Positions 26,566 to 34,431 of a stretch of DNA of 64,000 bases are shown here, one piece after another (position 1 is the first letter of the stretch; each line of letters begins with the position of its first letter). The stretch spans positions 5,022,001-5,086,000 of the forward strand of contig OZ257255.1 of NCBI GenBank assembly GCA_965279655.1. The letters run 5' to 3'. The position numbers were made by a program, and so were the translations under genes. The DNA is from SCTM01 sp965279655 (GTDB taxonomy: Bacteria > Pseudomonadota > Alphaproteobacteria > Rhodospirillales > Rhodospirillaceae). The notes under the pieces were generated by a model. It was given only the letters and a program-made list of their open reading frames with translations. It was not told the origin of the DNA and searched no databases.

Positions 26566-27540
26566 TTAGCCCGAGCTCGCCAACACGGAATCGAGCAGTC
26601 GATCGAGAGCCGCTTCATCGCTCCATTCCACATCCACAGACAGCACGTTGACCTGCTGGCGCTGGTCCGGCGCGAGGCGCACGGCGTCTTTGGCGGTAGT
26701 GACGGGAATCGCGTCGATGGAAAACGCCTCGTCCAGGATCGGCTGCACGTCGGCCTGTTGGAAGCTGTAGTGATCGTCGAACGCATGCTTGGCGACGATC
26801 TTCGCGCCGACGTCGCGCAGTGTGTCGAAAAACTTGCGCGGATCGCCGATGCCGGCGAAGGCGACCACGCGTTGCCCGCGCATCCCCGCGGCTTCCGGGC
26901 CCGGCACCAGGCGTGCATGCAACACCGGCAACTCGCCCAGCCGCGAGGCCACGCCGCGCACGTCGTCGCCGACGATGATGGCCGCGTGCGCCCGCGCCAT
27001 GCCGTCCGCCACGGTCTCGCGCAATGGTCCCGCGGGAAAGATGCGGCCGTTCCCGAACGCCCTGCGGCCGTCGATGGCGACGAGCGCGAGATCCTTGGCG
27101 ATGCCGGGGTGCTGGTGGCCGTCGTCCAGCACCAGAACGTTCGCACCTGCTCTTTCCGCCGCCGCCGCGCCGGCGGCGCGGGACCGCGCCACCCAGGTGG
27201 GCGCGCGCGTCGCATGCAGCAGGGCTTCATCCCCGACGTCAGCCACCATGTGCGATCTCGGATCGACCTGCACTGGGCCTTTCAACTGCCCGCCGTAGCC
27301 GCGCAGGATCACCGCGGGCGACAGGCCGCGCGCCAACAGGCGCGTCACGATCGACATAGCGATCGGCGTCTTGCCGGTGCCGCCGACGGTCAGGTTGCCG
27401 ACGCTGATCACCGGCGCGGTCGGGCGATAGTTGGTGGCGTTGCGGACGCGCGCGGTCGTGATCGCGCCGACAATGCGCCCAATGGGATCGAGCAGGCGCA
27501 CGAGCCCGTTGTCGCTCTCCCAGAACTCAGGCGGCCGCAT
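26566..27540 (-). CDS. lpxK: Tetraacyldisaccharide 4'-kinase
   Basis: 324 residues from the ATG at 27540. The Walker A loop is SVGNLTVGGTGKTP (about residues 46-59), and LVLDDGHQHPGIAKDL carries the DDGxQH motif with the catalytic Asp. VVAFAGIGDPRKFFDTL and VTTAKDAVRL are further family marks. It phosphorylates the 4' position of the lipid A disaccharide at the inner membrane. The gene overlaps the end of the DUF374 acyltransferase by 14 bases. Confidence 0.95.
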   Translation of the reverse strand: MRPPEFWESDNGLVRLLDPIGRIVGAITTARVRNATNYRPTAPVISVGNLTVGGTGKTPIAMSIVTRLLARGLSPAVILRGYGGQLKGPVQVDPRSHMVADVGDEALLHATRAPTWVARSRAAGAAAAERAGANVLVLDDGHQHPGIAKDLALVAIDGRRAFGNGRIFPAGPLRETVADGMARAHAAIIVGDDVRGVASRLGELPVLHARLVPGPEAAGMRGQRVVAFAGIGDPRKFFDTLRDVGAKIVAKHAFDDHYSFQQADVQPILDEAFSIDAIPVTTAKDAVRLAPDQRQQVNVLSVDVEWSDEAALDRLLDSVLASSG

Positions 27541-28249
27541 GATCTGCTTCCGCTGGCGCGGTCGGCGCGACGCCCACCGCCGCGTCCGCCGCATCGGTGA
27601 CGCGGGTGAGCTCGCTCTCGAGTTCGCGGCGATGGCGTTCCAGGTCCGCATCGTCGGCATCGCGTGGAATGACGATCGGCGTGCCCCACACCATGGCGCC
27701 GCGGCTGAAGGGCAATGGCACCACCAGCCGGTCCCAGGTGCGCAGCACCGCCCGCCGCGACACCGCCGCCGCCGCCGGCAGGATCGGTGCGCCGGTCAGG
27801 CGCGCGAGCACCAGTGCGCCGTCGCGGGCCCGCATGCGCGGTCCGCGCGGACCATCGGGTGTGATGCCGACGCTTTCGCCGGCTTTGATCTTGCGAACGA
27901 GGTTGCGCAGGGCCTCGCTGCCGCCGCGCCGAGACGAGCCGGCAATCGTCTCGATGCCGAAATGCGCCACGGTGCGCGCGATCAGCTGTCCGTCCGCGTG
28001 TGACGAGATGAGCATGTGGAACGGCTGCTCCGACGGCCAGCAATAGGGCATCAGCATCAGCCGGTTGTGCCAGAACGCCACGATCACGGGGCCATCGCCC
28101 GCCCAGGCCTTCGCGGCGACGTCGCCGTTGATGGTCTGCCAGCGGGTGGTGGCTTTCACCAAGCCGATGTGCCGCGCCGCGACCGAGGCCAGGGCGCGCT
28201 GTACGCCGGGGCGGCGGCCGGTGTGTTTGATGAATTCGCGGGCAGTCAT
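27527..28249 (-). CDS. DUF374 lysophospholipid acyltransferase family protein
   Basis: 240 residues from the ATG at 28249. The acyltransferase block VIVAFWHNRLMLMPYC carries the His, and SSRRGGSEALRNLVRKIKAG and VGITPDGPRGPRMRARDG follow, a combination typical of the DUF374 group that neighbours lipid A genes in alphaproteobacteria. The His-x4-Asp motif of classical PlsC enzymes appears here only as HNRLM, which is usual for the group. In relatives this gene is often followed by waaA and then lpxK; waaA is absent from this locus. Confidence 0.85.
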   Translation of the reverse strand: MTAREFIKHTGRRPGVQRALASVAARHIGLVKATTRWQTINGDVAAKAWAGDGPVIVAFWHNRLMLMPYCWPSEQPFHMLISSHADGQLIARTVAHFGIETIAGSSRRGGSEALRNLVRKIKAGESVGITPDGPRGPRMRARDGALVLARLTGAPILPAAAAVSRRAVLRTWDRLVVPLPFSRGAMVWGTPIVIPRDADDADLERHRRELESELTRVTDAADAAVGVAPTAPAEADHAAA

Positions 28250-28351
28250 GGTGTGGCGGGAGCCTAGACGATCCACCGTCTCCTGCAAACCGGGGCACAT
28301 GTGAGCGGGGTAGGGCTTGCAATCCGACCAGGGCGAGCGCATGTGGCAGGC

Positions 28352-28435
28352 ATGAGCACGCGCATGTTACTGTGGATCGCGCTAATCGGTGCAGCCGTCG
28401 TCGCCGCGCTCGCCTGGGTGGCCTTCGCCCATTGA
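28352..28435 (+). CDS. Possible 27-residue single-pass membrane peptide
   Basis: A short frame ATG-AGC-ACG-CGC-ATG to TGA encodes MSTRMLLWIALIGAAVVAAL and seven more residues, that is, one hydrophobic helix after a single Arg. GGCAGG lies just upstream and could serve as a poor ribosome site. Such micro-proteins are often real, but the call rests only on composition and it could be chance coding in a GC-rich gap. Confidence 0.3.
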   Translation: MSTRMLLWIALIGAAVVAALAWVAFAH

Positions 28436-28511
28436 GTGCCGGTGGGAACCGCGCCGGTGCATATGCGTTGATGGCGGTTGAGCCGCCCGCGTCGTCAGGA
28501 GCCAGCCGCCC

Positions 28512-28823
28512 GTGAATCAGAACAAGAACGTCATCTGGATCGCCGCCATTGGCGTCGCGGTCGTGCTGCTGGTGGCTTTCTTGCTATCCAAAAAGCCCGG
28601 CGACTCCGCCCTGCCCAGTCCCATCACACCGTCGACCGCCCCGGATTTCCCGAAAGACACACCGCCGCTTGCGCCGGCCGTGCCGGTGCTTCCGCCCGAG
28701 GACGTGCCCGGCCCCGGTACCACGCAAGGCGATGCGGTGTTGCCTGGTGCTTCGCCCGCGCCTGCGGAGATCCCCGCACCGTCGGGGCCTACACCGTCCC
28801 AGCCGGCCATTCCTGAACGCTAG
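28512..28823 (+). CDS. Small membrane-anchored proline-rich protein
   Basis: 103 residues from a GTG at 28512. An N-terminal transmembrane helix (VIWIAAIGVAVVLLVAFLL) is followed by about 75 residues very rich in Pro, Ala and Ser (PPLAPAVPVLPPEDVPGPG), presumably extended in the periplasm. No domain is recognised. It may be a linker-type envelope protein. It is convergent with the glycosyltransferase gene 13 bases away. Confidence 0.5.
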   Translation: MNQNKNVIWIAAIGVAVVLLVAFLLSKKPGDSALPSPITPSTAPDFPKDTPPLAPAVPVLPPEDVPGPGTTQGDAVLPGASPAPAEIPAPSGPTPSQPAIPER

Positions 28824-28836
28824 TCGCTAGGAGCGA

Positions 28837-29901
28837 TCAGCCCACTGCCGCGTCGGCGACGGGTTCACCGGGCTGTTGTGGCTCCGGGAAGTAGGTCTCC
28901 GCCGGGAACTGCCGGATGTGGGAGACGAACTGCTGCACGCTCGCTTCCCAGGAGAACTTGAGCGCGTGGGCGCGGCAAGCCATCGGATCGGCTTTCAGGG
29001 CCTCGCGCACCGCCGTGGCCAAGTCTTCGTGCAGGCATCCAACCGGGGCGCTGCCGATCACGTCGAGCGGTCCGGCGACCGGATAAGCCGCCACGGGCAC
29101 CCCGCTCGCCAGGGCTTCCAGCAGCACAAGGCCGAAGGTGTCGGTCAGGCTCGGGAACGCGAACACGTCCGCGGCGGCGAAGTGACGCGCGAGGTCTTCG
29201 CCCTCCTTGACGCCGACGAACTTCACGTCGGGATAACGCCGCGTGAGCACATTGAGCTGCGGGCCGTCGCCGACCACGACCTTGGTGCCGGGAATGTCGA
29301 GGGCGAGGAATGATTCGATGTTCTTCTCCACCGCGACACGGCCGACATAAAGCGAGACTGGCTTCGGCAGATCGGCGAACAGGGACTTGTCGCGCGGGCG
29401 GAACAGCTCGGTATCCACGCCCCGGCTCCAGCGGCGGATGTTCTTGAAGCCCCAACGCGTGAGTTCCGCCTCGACCGTGTCGGTCGCCACCATGACTCCA
29501 TGGCTGGGCGCGTGGAACCAGCGCACCAGGGCATAGAGCCAGGACACGGGGAACCCGCTGCGGGCGTTCACGTACTCGGGAAACTTCGTATGGAACGCGG
29601 TGGTGAAGGGCACATCCCGCCTCACGCAGTAATTCCGCGCCGCGAGCCCGATGGGACCTTCGGTGGCGATGTGCACGACACAGGGCCGAAAGCTCTCGAT
29701 CATCCGCGCCATGCGCCGGCCCGGGAACAGGGCGAGGCGAATCTCCGGATAGGTCGGGCAGGGGATCGTGCGGAACTGGTCCGGCGTGATGGAAATAGCC
29801 TCGTGGCCGGCGGCAGCGAGATGCTGCTTGAGCGTCGTCAGGGTACGGACGACGCCGTTGATCTGAGGGTGCCAAGCGTCGGTGACAATGATGATGCGCA
29901 T
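28837..29901 (-). CDS. GT4-family glycosyltransferase, probable lipid glycosyltransferase (Agt-like)
   Basis: 354 residues from the ATG at 29901. The GT-B fold begins IIIVTDAWHPQINGVVRTL, and the C-terminal domain has LYVGRVAVEKNIESFLAL, VVVGDGPQ and FAFPSLTDTFGLVLLEALASG with the retaining-enzyme Glu. It overlaps the metallophosphoesterase gene by 64 bases. In Agrobacterium and marine alphaproteobacteria a GT of this type (Agt) adds a sugar to diacylglycerol, using the diacylglycerol released by PlcP during phosphate starvation. That role is inferred from the neighbours. Confidence 0.8.
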   Translation of the reverse strand: MRIIIVTDAWHPQINGVVRTLTTLKQHLAAAGHEAISITPDQFRTIPCPTYPEIRLALFPGRRMARMIESFRPCVVHIATEGPIGLAARNYCVRRDVPFTTAFHTKFPEYVNARSGFPVSWLYALVRWFHAPSHGVMVATDTVEAELTRWGFKNIRRWSRGVDTELFRPRDKSLFADLPKPVSLYVGRVAVEKNIESFLALDIPGTKVVVGDGPQLNVLTRRYPDVKFVGVKEGEDLARHFAAADVFAFPSLTDTFGLVLLEALASGVPVAAYPVAGPLDVIGSAPVGCLHEDLATAVREALKADPMACRAHALKFSWEASVQQFVSHIRQFPAETYFPEPQQPGEPVADAAVG

Positions 29902-30746
29902 GCTTCGGCTTTCTCTCGGGGTGGCGCGAAAGCCGCCACCGCATCGGTGAGGGAAGTAGGAACCAGGCCGCGCAAATCGGCCCAGTGGACGATCTCGAGA
30001 CGGCCGTCGTAGTGCTCGACCATGGCCGTGCAGCTTTCGACCCAATCGCCGTCGTTGCAGTAGAGGAGGCCGTCGATGTCCTTGATGACGGCGTGATGGA
30101 TGTGGCCGCAGACCACACCGTCGGCGTTATGCTCGCGGGCCATCCGTGCAATGGCGTTCTCGTAGTTGTCGATGAAGGCGACCGCGTTCTTGACCTTGTG
30201 CTTGAGGTACTTCGACAGGGACCAGTAGGGCAGTCCGAAGCGGCGGCGGATCGCGTTGAACCAATTGTTGAGCATGAGCGCCACGCTGTAGGCATTGTCA
30301 CCCAGGATCGCGAGCCACTTGGCATAGATCATCACGCCGTCGCATTCGTCGCCGTGGATGACGAGCAGATTCTTGCCATTCACGGTCTTGTGGAATGCAT
30401 GGCGGCGGATCTGGATCTCACCGAACGCGTAGTCGACATAGTCGCGGGCGAACTCGTCGTGGTTGCCCGGTACGTAGATGACTTCCGTGCCTTTGCGCGC
30501 CTTGCGCAGGATCTTCTGCACGACGTCGTTGTGGGCTTGCTGCCAGTACCAGCTCTTGCGCAGGCGCCAGCCGTCGACGATGTCGCCGACGAGATAGAGC
30601 TGGTCGGATTCCGTATGCCGCAGGAAGTCGAGTAGGAACTCGGCTTTGCAGCCGCGCGTGCCGAGGTGAAGGTCCGATATGAAGATGGCCCGGTAAGAAA
30701 GGGGTTCATCGGGCCCGTGCTGCACGGTCTTTGTCAGTGCATTCAT
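29838..30746 (-). CDS. LpxH/PlcP-type metallophosphoesterase, probable phospholipase C (PlcP)
   Basis: 302 residues from the ATG at 30746. The calcineurin-like metal motifs are IFISDLHLGT (D25, H27), GDIVDGWR (D55, D58), PGNHDE (N95, H96) and CGHIHHA near residue 220. Such proteins are often labelled UDP-2,3-diacylglucosamine diphosphatase, but Sinorhizobium PlcP, which belongs to this group, degrades phospholipids to diacylglycerol under phosphate limitation, and most alphaproteobacteria use LpxI for lipid A. The adjacent glycosyltransferase and the divergent diacylglycerol kinase support the PlcP reading. No signal peptide is seen. Confidence 0.72.
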   Translation of the reverse strand: MNALTKTVQHGPDEPLSYRAIFISDLHLGTRGCKAEFLLDFLRHTESDQLYLVGDIVDGWRLRKSWYWQQAHNDVVQKILRKARKGTEVIYVPGNHDEFARDYVDYAFGEIQIRRHAFHKTVNGKNLLVIHGDECDGVMIYAKWLAILGDNAYSVALMLNNWFNAIRRRFGLPYWSLSKYLKHKVKNAVAFIDNYENAIARMAREHNADGVVCGHIHHAVIKDIDGLLYCNDGDWVESCTAMVEHYDGRLEIVHWADLRGLVPTSLTDAVAAFAPPREKAEACASSLSPTLGTLRSTASSVP

Positions 30747-30903
30747 GCACGCACCGGATACGCGTCCCCGAGTCGCGCGGATAGGGGTGCACCCCCTCAT
30801 TTCCCGAAGTGTTCACGGCCTTGCAACAGAACTGTCATTGGGCAGGCGAGCCGTCCTATTCTATGAGCGGCGATTCACCGCTCTGTCATGGGGTCGACTC
30901 CGG
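30747..30903. promoter_or_regulatory. Divergent promoter region of plcP-like and diacylglycerol kinase genes with two CTGTCAT half-sites
   Basis: The region between the divergent starts contains CTGTCAT at 30832-30838 and at 30883-30889 on the plus strand, each identical to the half-site of the alphaproteobacterial Pho box. Upstream of the second, GATTCAC-CGCT-CTGTCAT has the 11-base period with a weak first half. The first has no good partner at that spacing. PhoB control would fit the lipid-remodelling genes, but the boxes are incomplete. Confidence 0.35.
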
Positions 30904-31827
30904 ATGACCATCGACGTCGCGCCTTCGCCGCAAGCGTTTCCCTTGGAAGGGCAGGCCGTGCGACGTCTTCTTGTAGTGTTCAATCCGGCCGCCGGCGGCA
31001 ACCGGCGCGCGCGTTATACGCAGATGCTGGCGGCCTTGCAGGCGCGCGGCTGCGATGTGACGACCATCGAGACCAAAGCGCCCGGCCACGCGGAAGAGAT
31101 CGCCCGCAACGCCTCACCTGACGACGTGGACGTGATCGTCGCCGGCGGCGGCGACGGCACCGTGAACGAAATCGTCAACGGGCTCGCCGGCAAACCCATC
31201 GCGCTCGGCCTCATGCCGCTCGGCACCGCCAACGTTCTGGCCGACGAGCTGAAGATTCCGCGAGACCCCGCGGCCCTGGCGCGTGTGTTGGCGGAGGGGC
31301 CTGTGCGCACGATCCATGCGGGCATCGCCAACGGCCGGCGCTTCTGCATGATGGCCGGCACCGGGTTCGACGCGCGGGTCGTGGCGGGCGTGTCGCTGCC
31401 GCTCAAGAAGGTCATCGGCCCGCTTGCCTATGTGGTGCAGACCGCACGTCTCGCCTTCACCGACCGGTTCATCGGTTGCGACCTCGTGATCGACGGTGTG
31501 CCTCACAGCGCCATCTCGGCGGTGGTGTGCAAGGGGCGCCACTACGGCGGCCCCTTCGTGGCGGTGCCGGCGGCGACCGTTCACGACGATCTGTTCCACG
31601 TCATCCTGATGAAGGGGCGCGGCTGGACCAGCGTGCTGCGCTATGGGCTGGCACTCATGCGCGGGCGGCTCGGCAAGCTGAGCGACGTGCAGATCATCGC
31701 CGCGCGCAGCGTGGAGATCGTGGGCGAAGTTGGGGCGCCGGTGCAGGCGGATGGCGACATCATCACCGCGCTTCCCGCGCGCATCGTCATCGCGCCGGAG
31801 GCCATCGGCGTGGTGTGCCCGATCTAG
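30904..31827 (+). CDS. Diacylglycerol kinase (YegS/DagK-type lipid kinase)
   Basis: 307 residues from the ATG at 30904. The catalytic-domain signature is VAGGGDGTVNEIVNGLAG, preceded by VFNPAAGGNRRARYTQML, and GLMPLGTANVLADEL follows. The C-terminal beta domain has GTGFDARVV and VQADGDI. It phosphorylates diacylglycerol (or a similar lipid) to phosphatidic acid at the membrane. Placed opposite the PlcP-like gene, it could recycle released diacylglycerol. It is convergent with the NUDIX gene, overlapping 4 bases. Confidence 0.88.
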   Translation: MTIDVAPSPQAFPLEGQAVRRLLVVFNPAAGGNRRARYTQMLAALQARGCDVTTIETKAPGHAEEIARNASPDDVDVIVAGGGDGTVNEIVNGLAGKPIALGLMPLGTANVLADELKIPRDPAALARVLAEGPVRTIHAGIANGRRFCMMAGTGFDARVVAGVSLPLKKVIGPLAYVVQTARLAFTDRFIGCDLVIDGVPHSAISAVVCKGRHYGGPFVAVPAATVHDDLFHVILMKGRGWTSVLRYGLALMRGRLGKLSDVQIIAARSVEIVGEVGAPVQADGDIITALPARIVIAPEAIGVVCPI

Positions 31828-32318
31828 GGCGCGTTCACCAGCCAGGCCTCATCCCACGCGAAGTAGGTCTCGCGGCATCCAGGCACCAGCAGGTGCCTTG
31901 GGTATTCGGTCGCCAGCGGCGGCAGGTTGGACGGCGGGAAGTAGATCAGGTCCGCGCTTTCGTCGTCGCGCCATTCCAGTTTTCCGCCGACAACTTCACA
32001 CGTGAATAGCGCCACCATCACTTCGACTTCGTCGCCGTTGGCATAGCTGTAGCGATAGGGCTGACCGCCGAGAATGCCGAGAATGTGGGTGGGCCGTACC
32101 TGCAGCCCGGTTTCCTCGTAAACCTCGCGCACGACCGCCTGCGCCGGCGTCTCGCCTGGATCGATCGCCCCGCCGGGCAGGCTGAACGCGCCGTCGACGC
32201 GCTTCTGGATCAGCACTTCGCCGGCCGCGTTGTGAATCACGCCCGCGACGCCCTGGAGGAGCAGTAGGTCCGTACCGATCTTGTCGCGCAGATCGCGATA
32301 GTACGGCGTGATCCCCAT
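31824..32318 (-). CDS. NUDIX hydrolase
   Basis: 164 residues. The NUDIX box is GGAIDPGETPAQAVVREVYEETGL, with the REVYEE core that binds the metal. It is preceded by LLLQGVAGVIHNAAGEVLIQ, the usual first strands. The substrate cannot be read from the sequence; a nucleoside diphosphate derivative is usual. The gene lies 5 bases downstream of pmbA on the same strand. Confidence 0.88.
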   Translation of the reverse strand: MGITPYYRDLRDKIGTDLLLLQGVAGVIHNAAGEVLIQKRVDGAFSLPGGAIDPGETPAQAVVREVYEETGLQVRPTHILGILGGQPYRYSYANGDEVEVMVALFTCEVVGGKLEWRDDESADLIYFPPSNLPPLATEYPRHLLVPGCRETYFAWDEAWLVNAP

Positions 32319-32323
32319 GCCGC

Positions 32324-33679
32324 TTAGGCCCCGGCGATCGTCATGCCGTCAATGCGCACGGTCGGCGCGTCGATGCCGTAGCGGAATTCGAGATCGCTCG
32401 CCGGCGTCAGCCGCTTGAACATGTCCCTCAGGTTCCCGGCGATGGTGATCTCGTTCACCGGGAAGGTGCGCTCGCCGTTCTTGATCCAGAAGCCGACCGC
32501 GCCGCGGCTGTAGTCGCCGGTGACCGTGTTGACGCCCTGGCCGAACAAGTCGGTGACGTAGAAGCCGTCCTTGATGCCGGACATGAGGCCCTTCGGCGTG
32601 AACGGTCCGCCGGCCATGAAGACATTGGTGGCCGACGGCGACGGCGCGGAGCCCGTGCCGCGCGCGGCGTGCCCCGTGCTGGCCAGGCCGAGCTGGCGCG
32701 ACGTGCGCAGGTCCATGATCCAGGTCGTCAGCATGCCGTTGTCGATCAGCTGGCGGCGGCGGTTGGCGAGGCCTTCCGCGTCGCACGGCTTGGAGCGCAT
32801 GCCGCGGTCGCGGTGCGGGTCCTCGATGATGTTGACGTGCGGGCCGAAGACTTCGTGGTGCAGCATGTCTTTGAGGAACGAGGTCTTGCGTGCGATCGCG
32901 CTGCCGTTGATGGCGCCGAGCAGATGGCTCACCAGGCCGCGAGAGACACGCGGATCGAAGATCACCGGCACACGCTGGCTCTTCACCTTCTTCGCGCCGA
33001 GCTTGGCCAGTGCGCGGGTGGCCGCTCCCTTGCCGATATCCGCCGGATCGCGCAGGTCCTCGGCATACACCGCCGAGGTGTAGTCGTAGTCCGTCTCCAT
33101 GCCCTTCGCCGCCGTGCCGGCGATCACCGAGACGCTCAGCGACGATCCGGACGAGGCGTAGGCACGCGCGAAGCCGTTGGACGCGGCGACGGCGACTTCG
33201 GTCAGTCCCCAGCCGGCCGACGCGCCTTCGGAGTTGGTAATGCCCTTCACGCCGCGCGCGACGGCCTCGGCTTCCTTCGCCTTTTCGATCAACTCCGGCG
33301 CGGTGAGCTCCGTGCTGTCGCAAATGTCGAGGTCCGGGAGATACTTCGTAAGCTGGTCCGGGTCGGCGAGGCCGACATAGGGGTCTTCCGGCACAGTGCG
33401 CGCCATGGCGACGGCACGCTCCACCAGTTCCTTCAGCGCCGCCGGCGAGCGGTCGGCGGAGGACACGATGGCCTGGCGCTTGCCCTTCAGCACGCGCAAG
33501 CCGATGTCCGCGCCTTCCGATCCGTCGAGATGCTCGAGCTTGCCCATGCGCCAGGTGACGGACACGGAACGGCCGTTCACCACGATCGCATCGGCGGCGT
33601 CAGCGCCTGCGTTGCGCGCCTGCTTGATCAGGTCGGTGAGGATATTGAGGAGGTCGCCATTGGATTTCTTCTGCGCCAT
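32324..33679 (-). CDS. pmbA: TldD/PmbA family protein, PmbA (TldE) subunit
   Basis: 451 residues from the ATG at 33679 with GAGAAGAG upstream. Family marks are EHLDGSEGADIGLRVLKGKRQA near the N-terminus, TNSEGASAGWG, RDRGMRSKPCDAEGLANRR and GDYSRGAVGFWIKNGE at the C-terminus. The HExxxH zinc motif that marks TldD is absent, so this is the non-catalytic TldE/PmbA partner of the TldD/E protease. tldD is not in the window. Confidence 0.93.
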   Translation of the reverse strand: MAQKKSNGDLLNILTDLIKQARNAGADAADAIVVNGRSVSVTWRMGKLEHLDGSEGADIGLRVLKGKRQAIVSSADRSPAALKELVERAVAMARTVPEDPYVGLADPDQLTKYLPDLDICDSTELTAPELIEKAKEAEAVARGVKGITNSEGASAGWGLTEVAVAASNGFARAYASSGSSLSVSVIAGTAAKGMETDYDYTSAVYAEDLRDPADIGKGAATRALAKLGAKKVKSQRVPVIFDPRVSRGLVSHLLGAINGSAIARKTSFLKDMLHHEVFGPHVNIIEDPHRDRGMRSKPCDAEGLANRRRQLIDNGMLTTWIMDLRTSRQLGLASTGHAARGTGSAPSPSATNVFMAGGPFTPKGLMSGIKDGFYVTDLFGQGVNTVTGDYSRGAVGFWIKNGERTFPVNEITIAGNLRDMFKRLTPASDLEFRYGIDAPTVRIDGMTIAGA

Positions 33680-33705
33680 GAAACTCTTCTCAGCAGATGC
33701 TTGAT

Positions 33706-34431
33706 TTAATTCGATGCGGGCGCTGGCGTGAGCACACGCCAAGGCTGGATCCAGTCCAACTCCTTTTGCGCCGAGGCCTTTTCGCTTTCGTTGACCGTCC
33801 ATCCGCCGCCGGAGGTCCGCCGGAAGACGAGCAGGCTGTCGCCCTGATTCAGCTGCACCACATTCTCCTGGGGCAATGCCACCAAGTCCATTTGCAATTC
33901 GCCGTGATGGGTGGTCTGGCCGATTTGGATCTCGTTCGGACGGAAACACCAAGGCTCGTTCTTCTGGTCGCGATAGCAGCCCGAGAACAAGACGTTGAAA
34001 TAGGGCGCCATGCGGAACGCACCGTCGTTGCGGTCATCCAGGCGCACATAACGCTCGGATCGCCCCTCGAGGGAGACCTCTTTCCTGAGCGCATACGCGC
34101 AATCGACGGTGATGGCCCCGTCATGCCAGTTTTCCGCGGCGGCAATGCCGTCTTTGGTGATGCTGACGGCGACGGGGCGCGCTGGCCCCAAGCTCCACGC
34201 TTTCATCGCGGTCGGTACCGATTTGGTGTCTTTGAGCGTCGTGAGGAACACTTCGTCGATGTAATCGCCGTGGTATTGCGTCAGCGAGTCAGGGTCGCTT
34301 GCACAAATCCGTGCCGCAACCCAAAACCGGAACGACACAAAATAGGCGGCGGCGCCGATCGCACCCAAAATGACCAGCCACCGCAGCGCCGGCATTGGCC
34401 TTGTGAGTGCGAGCTTGGGTGCCGACCGCAC
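33706..34431 (-). CDS. Membrane-anchored protein of unknown function
   Basis: 241 residues from a GTG at 34431; an ATG at 34395 is also plausible. One N-terminal transmembrane helix (LRWLVILGAIGAAAYFVSF) is followed by an exported domain of about 200 residues with several Cys (ICASDP, VDCAYAL, SGCYRD, PWCFRP) that could form disulfides, and ENVVQLNQGDSLLVFRR near the end. No family is recognised. It follows ubiD directly on the same strand. Confidence 0.5.
   Translation of the reverse strand: MRSAPKLALTRPMPALRWLVILGAIGAAAYFVSFRFWVAARICASDPDSLTQYHGDYIDEVFLTTLKDTKSVPTAMKAWSLGPARPVAVSITKDGIAAAENWHDGAITVDCAYALRKEVSLEGRSERYVRLDDRNDGAFRMAPYFNVLFSGCYRDQKNEPWCFRPNEIQIGQTTHHGELQMDLVALPQENVVQLNQGDSLLVFRRTSGGGWTVNESEKASAQKELDWIQPWRVLTPAPASN

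Noticed and set aside
29838..30746. Calling the metallophosphoesterase LpxH for lipid A synthesis
   Set aside because: The neighbours (a lipid glycosyltransferase and a diacylglycerol kinase) and the common use of LpxI in alphaproteobacteria make a PlcP-type role more likely, although this needs a phylogeny.
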